From NCBI GenBank assembly GCA_022577435.1, contig JAKOON010000017.1:1855501-1919500 (forward strand): a stretch of DNA of 64,000 nucleotides. The letters are read 5' to 3'. Within the stretch, counting starts at the first letter, position 1. Each line of letters starts with the position of its first letter. The position numbers and the translations under genes were made by a program. This stretch comes from Embiotoca jacksoni (taxonomy: Eukaryota > Chordata > Actinopteri > Embiotocidae). The notes below the pieces were generated by a model, which saw only the letters and a list, made by a program, of their open reading frames with translations, did no database searches and was not told the DNA's origin. Shown one piece after another: positions 59,654-64,000 of the stretch.

Positions 59654-61401
59654 CTGGCCAGGAGCCTGGCTGCAGAGACTATGGTTTGATGTGAGCACAA
59701 TAACCTTGGAGTACCCAGAGAGATGTGACTAAGAAGAGATATATGAAATGAATGAGAGACGGAGAGCGAGAAGCCATGCTCATCCAGACAACCCTGCGTG
59801 ACACGGAAAAGACGGATGAGGCAGCAACAACGGATCTTTTCTGATCAAAGAGAACATGGGTCAAGGGCACACAGAGGAAGGAAATGCCAGTCTCCTCTTC
59901 CTCCTCTCTGTTTTTACCACTGCCCTGCTTGCCTATCACACCAAAACTCCATCACAAGCAGCTACATTTCTCCCTCCCTAAACCCTCCTCTCTGAAGACT
60001 TTGACACAGGCCTTGTAAATACCCTGGGCACTGCAGAGAAAGCCAGAGAACATAGATGGAGAGAGAGAGAGAGAAAGAAGGAGTGATCTATGAATAATCG
60101 ATGCGTCAGTCAGTTTTCCTTGCCTTTGAGCCCAGCCCAGCAACACAGCAAGGACTGAGATAGGGAGCACAAGGGGAAGAGGGGAGGGAGAGAGGGAGGG
60201 AAGGGGGGGGGAGTGGGTGGGTGCGTGGAGGAGAGGCAGAGGATGGAGGTAGAGAAAAAGGGAGGCGGGCTGCAGTGTGCAGGATGCAGAGGGAGATTAA
60301 AGGAGCTTCTCCTTTTATTGATTGTATAAAGCTTGGCCTTCATTTGCAGTTGTCTTAGTGCTGTTGTTTGTTTGTTTGTCTTGATAAGTCTTGTGATCTC
60401 CCGGAGAGAACATAGTGTTTGCTCAGCATCCAGGGAACCAGGGAGAAAGAGGGAGGGGTGGACAGAGACAGACAGAAAAAAAACCCCAAAAGACAGAGAG
60501 GAGGGAGGGACGAATAAAGGAAAGAAAAGCACATTGCAGCAAAGTCAGCTTTGGTTTCCGTTTGTATTACTGTCTGTTTGTTTGAAGCCTCTGTCTCCAT
60601 TGTAGGTGTAAACATCGGAAAAATGTACATACCAAACTACTTTAGTAATCAAACTCGCAGAATAAAATCTCAGTTTTGTGGCCGTAGCAGAGAATCAAGC
60701 GGTACATTTGTTTTTACATCATTGTTGCATGCAAAACATGATTAATAATATTATTTTCCAGCCCATACTCTCAAATGAAGGCAGTTCAAAAGCTTCCAAC
60801 TACCAAAATGAGATTACAAAGTTTGAAGAATTTTCCTTTAAGTAACCACTGAACACAAAGCAGATTGTACAAAAATTCCACATCTCTGACCCATTTAAGT
60901 CAAGCATTTAGGCTCTAATATCTCAACATCTCTGAAGCACAGTTCAGCCATAAACCAGGGAAAAAGTGACCTCTCCGGAAATAAGCAAGCTCTCCACTAG
61001 AAAAACAACAATTAAACGAATTATTTGGACACACAGTGAAGCGACCAATCAAATCAGAGCGAATTTGAACATTTTGACAGTCAGTGAAAGGGCATTGACA
61101 GCCCTGCAGGGACACAAGCTCTTCAATGACTTTTAGACTTCATTTGCATTCTCTCCCTCTCTCCCTCTCTCTCTCTCTCTCCTTCTCTCCCTCCTTGTCG
61201 ACAATGAAAGGGCACCTGATGTGCTTGGCTGGCTTCACTATACAGTTCTATCTTATTCGCCAACTCAACAACAAGGCACAGGTGCAAGTAGGTCCCAGCC
61301 AAAGTCTGCTTGTGACACGACAGGAGTAAAGCCTACCAGTTGCCCTCGGCCAAGAGGGTCAGGGTTTAAATACAGGATTCAATGGGGTTATGGGCAAATG
61401 A

Positions 61402-61432
<31 letters not shown>

Positions 61433-64000
61433 GTGTCTCTCTCGTTCTCTGTCACGCTCCCTCCTCCTCCCAGTTCCAGTCTGCAGGAAGCTAACTTGAC
61501 CTGACAAATGGAAAGGAGGTGGTGAAGGGATGTGGAAGGGACACAAGAGAGGAAGGGGGTGCTGGAGAAGCTTTCAGGGCTAACTTTGCCGCTGCTTTGG
61601 CCCTCTCTGTGTGCCTGCGTTGAACTAAAGCAGCTGCAGTGGGAGTGGGACTAAAAGGCAGCCGTATAATCCCACAGCCCTCCCCTCCTCTGCCCCACAA
61701 TGGCTCAGCCTGGTGCCCTGTATACAGCCCCTGTCCCTGGCCCCCACACAATGGGTTTGGCTGGGCAGAGGGCGAGGGGGCTGGAGGGGCTGCCGGGGAG
61801 GTCCATCCTACTCAGTGAAGGAATTTAGCTAACAATCAGCCTGCCAGGCCATCCTAAAGCCCCTCCTGTTTAAATTCAACACGAAGCTGACAAATCTCCA
61901 CAACTCAGCAATACTACACAGAAGAAGCATGAAACCAAGCTGGTCGGCTGAGCCTTTAACCAGGCATGGGTGTATGTTCCAACTTTTTATTTACGCTTGT
62001 CTTCTCCGCCCCGCACGTGAACTTGCAGTAGAAAGGGTAAAGGCTCTCAGGAGTCCGCAAAGCTATGTGGCATTTTCAAGAGGCTGCCTCAACCTGGGTT
62101 TGACTGCACACACATATTCAGGCAGCTGGGAAGCACAGGTTACTTTCCTGCAGCCGAAAGAAGGCTGGTTTCCGTGAAGCAGAGTTAAGCCGCAATGTTA
62201 AGTCCAGTAAGTCTTCCATCAGGTGTCGGCTGATAAGACTGCCGGAGAGCGCTTAGTCATCAGCGGCTTCCTTAGGACACCATGTGGAACAGGATACAAA
62301 TAAAGCATATAGCCTCTGTCCACACAAACACACCAGGGTTTCCATTGTCTCACAGACGTATGTACAGTAGCAATGCTTAGTTGTGCAGGTTACCCTTTCA
62401 TATCACTTTCTGGAAGTGTGTACTGTGAGCAGCAAGTCGGATGAGGGCAGCTGAAAAGGGCATAAGACAGGCTTTTCTTTCACCCTTTGCCCTTGGTTAA
62501 TAAGCAGGCAGTTGGTAGACTGATGGTCAGGATATAAACACCCATATGATGAATGGAGGCTTAGTGTTGTGGTTTTAACAACCCCCACTGTCCGCGTCCT
62601 CCTCCTCCTCCTCTCACTGCCCTGAACTTCACAAAGCAAAATTCTTTTCAGAGCTGCATTTTGGAATAAATCTATTTAAAGGCCAAATGGACACAGACAA
62701 ATGTATTGATGCACAACACAGACATGGAAAGAGAAGGGGTGGGGGACGTTAGGAGGAAGAAAGAGAGATGGATTTTACAGACGAGGCTGTTTTTGGACAG
62801 CAAATGTGGTGGTGGTGGTGGTAGAGGGGTGGGGGGGGCACAGTAGCGTGGGCTGTTGAGTACAGACGAAAAGAGATGACAACAGTGGGAGAAGAGGGAA
62901 AGGGTGGGGCGAGTACGTGGGTGGGGGGCAGTGGGGAAACGGTCTTCCCTGAGTTAGGAAAATAAGCCGGTGTTATTCCAACTGTTCACTGAACACGCAC
63001 CGAGGGTGATGCAGAGGAATACTGGACATTCCCAGTGAGTTTGTGTTCAGTTGCTGCGACTTAAACACGCATTCAGCTTGTAGGAGAAGGTCATAAAACA
63101 AGGGACAAAGTCATACTACAACAATAGAAATGTACGCTCCTTGCTTTCTCAAGTAACAGAAAACATTAAACATTAATCGCTGTATTGGAGGACCCTCCCC
63201 ACAAGACAATTCCACATCTTCTGGTAAATTTCCAGAAAATGTACCAGCAGTTCGGCAAAGACTGGCTCGGTTTCTTCAGCAGGAGATAAGGAGGCAGCAG
63301 AGGACAATGCTGTTTCTCTCAGCACAGCCAGTCTAACCTTACAACATTGACAGAATGTTATCAATTCTGGACATCTGTTTGACACTCAACATCCCGTGTT
63401 GCTGCAAGGAAAGGTGTTTTTTTTTTTTTAAACATCCAATCCCAGCTCCCTAAATGATATCATCTGAACTCCAGCACCTGCTCTGGCCCAGCCCTTGAGC
63501 ATGAATACATCGAGGTTTGTCCAACCCCGACCCATACATGTCCCAGCAGCAGCTCTTCCCTTAGGAGGTAGGTTATTCACCAGAAAGCCTAACCTAAACT
63601 ACGCATAACCCAGCCCAGGCTTGAAGGGGTAAACCTATCTTCTTGGCGCACAAAAACAAAGCCAACGCCGCTGCCTGAGGAGAGAAGCCTGACTGAACAG
63701 GTCTGGAGGAAGCTTGGATTGCATTACTAAGGAACCCCCCCCTCCTCCGTTCTCTTCCTCTTTTTCTCTGCTTCAAAACCCAAGAGACGTTCAATCTGAC
63801 TTTTCTGTTCTTGCTTTGTCAGTATTTTGAAGATGAAAATAACCACTTGAAGACAATGATGCAAAATCATTCCAACTGAAATGATAACCATGATGTGCTA
63901 TGAGAATAGAAACAGAAAGACAAAGATGACAATGAATTCTTCAGTATATTGCAAAGCAAGAGCAGAGCTCAGTAACATGATGGGCTCTACACTATACACT

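Noticed and set aside
63173..63385. A 70-residue minus-strand frame as an upstream midn exon
   Set aside because: It does not resemble the ubiquitin-like, Catch or linker parts of midnolin, and no splice sites of quality frame it.

Overview
The window reads as vertebrate, almost certainly teleost (probably percomorph) nuclear DNA. It is AT-rich, mostly non-coding, and crowded with (CA)n/(TG)n, (CT)n and GATA microsatellites. Its interspersed repeats are typical of fish: an L2-like LINE, a Tc1-like transposon remnant, the 5' part of a Ty3/Gypsy-type element, and several short non-autonomous families. The one protein-coding feature I can identify with confidence is the terminal coding exon of midn (midnolin), on the minus strand at 56692-56954. 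It encodes the last 86 or so residues, ending SEFVMA. A long minus-strand 3' UTR probably follows it on the left, with candidate poly(A) signals near 55.8 kb and 53.1 kb. The last midn intron extends rightward at least to the window edge, because no further midn exon was recognised up to 64000.

Layout. 1-19.8 kb is non-coding, with microsatellites, one copy of a 'TTAAAGGAATAG' type short repeat (1.7-2.2 kb) and two weak exon-like intervals. 19.9-22.2 kb is a minus-strand LINE reverse-transcriptase remnant. 22.3-34.3 kb is non-coding, with a 220-bp GATA/GGAT array, three or more short dispersed repeats and some homeodomain-site-rich segments that look like regulatory candidates. 34.3-36.4 kb is a decayed minus-strand LTR element (LTR-like region plus gag with a damaged zinc knuckle). 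36.4-46.8 kb is non-coding. 46.78-47.85 kb is a complete non-autonomous DNA element with 13-bp terminal inverted repeats and TTAA target-site duplications, enclosing a GC-rich hairpin with 47-nt arms. 50.7-51.5 kb is a Tc1-like remnant. 53.1-56.7 kb is the inferred midn 3' UTR. 56.95-64 kb is midn intron, starting with an unusual (TG)45...(CA)35 inverted pair about 110 nt upstream of the splice acceptor.

There is no operon, CRISPR array or obvious new multigene system here. The most distinctive observations are structural: the inverted dinucleotide repeats beside the midn terminal exon, the GGU-repeat in its 3' UTR, the TTAA element with its internal hairpin, a perfect 16-bp stem in the leader of the Gypsy-type element, and about 53 kb with no recognisable host coding exon downstream of midn. 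Repeat-family names rest on recognition from memory, not on a database search.
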